Below are positions 18,035 to 18,188 of a stretch of 18,188 nt of DNA, piece by piece; within the stretch, counting starts at the first letter, position 1, and every line of letters begins with the position of its first letter. The notes below the pieces were generated by a model. It was not told where the DNA came from, did not search any database, and was given only the letters and a program-made list of their open reading frames with translations. This stretch comes from Acanthamoeba lenticulata. Its lineage: Eukaryota > Discosea > Longamoebia > Acanthamoebidae. The position numbers and the translations under genes were made by a program. Location: positions 1-18,188 of the forward strand of contig NAVB01000194.1 in the NCBI GenBank assembly GCA_002179805.1, in the 5' to 3' direction.

Positions 18035-18188
18035 TACTTTTTGCTTGCCCAAGAAACCACGTGAGTTTTAATGATACTATTATACATTTTAATAATAACA
18101 TAAAAAATAATTTATTATTATACAAATTTTTTATAAAAATTATTTATTTTTGTTTTTTTGTATTTTATTTGTTTAGATCAACAATATA

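Noticed and set aside
1..18188. CRISPR arrays, rRNA genes, integrase/attachment sites, bacterial-type operons, viral genes
   Set aside because: No regular spaced repeats, rRNA-like blocks, phage or viral protein motifs, or ribosome-binding-site-led gene strings were seen on either strand.

Overview
The window looks like nuclear DNA of a free-living amoebozoan, most likely Acanthamoeba or a close relative. This is inferred from style and gene content, not from a database search. Exons are GC-rich, introns and intergenic DNA are AT-rich, introns are numerous and short (mostly 53-112 nt), and the proteins are typical of amoeboid cells (BAR/RhoGEF/RhoGAP and RasGAP signalling, cyclophilin, TatD, dihydroxyacetone kinase). 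I rebuilt six protein genes by following reading frame, splice phase and family conservation across about 41 introns. Half of the donors follow a GTNCG pattern and three quarters carry C at +4; none is GTAAGT.

Layout. 1-1452 (+): the last four exons of an MFSD1-like transporter, cut by the left edge. 1598-2360 (-): a four-exon cytosolic cyclophilin of the divergent-loop class, convergent with the transporter. 2630-6059 (-): a nine-exon gene for a predicted single-pass receptor with signal peptide, LamG domain, PKD/Ig-like domains, Gly-rich stalk, transmembrane helix and cytoplasmic RasGAP domain. 6308-7987: an AT-rich tRNA cluster with a mirrored order, Val(-) Ser(+) Asp(-) Ser(-) Val(+), followed by His(-). 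8154-13722 (-): a 19-exon gene for a scaffold of about 1,285 residues with BAR, PH, DH (RhoGEF), PH, RhoGAP, a Pro/Ser/Gly-rich linker and a third PH domain. 13978-16108 (-): a six-exon dihydroxyacetone kinase/FMN cyclase-type gene. 16203-17520 (+): a five-exon TatD-family nuclease, divergent from the kinase across 94 bp. 17544-18034: tRNA-Lys(-) and tRNA-Gly(+) in AT-rich DNA.

How the genes relate. There is no operon. Two large proteins would act on small GTPases at membranes: one would switch off Ras beneath a surface ectodomain, the other combines curvature sensing with both activation and inactivation of Rho-type GTPases. Both architectures are the most notable biology here. The tRNA cluster is the other: two tRNA pairs are almost identical from the 5' end of the tRNA into the 3' flank, yet unrelated immediately upstream. 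No mobile element, CRISPR array, rRNA or viral gene was seen. All exon boundaries are hand-made predictions without transcript support.
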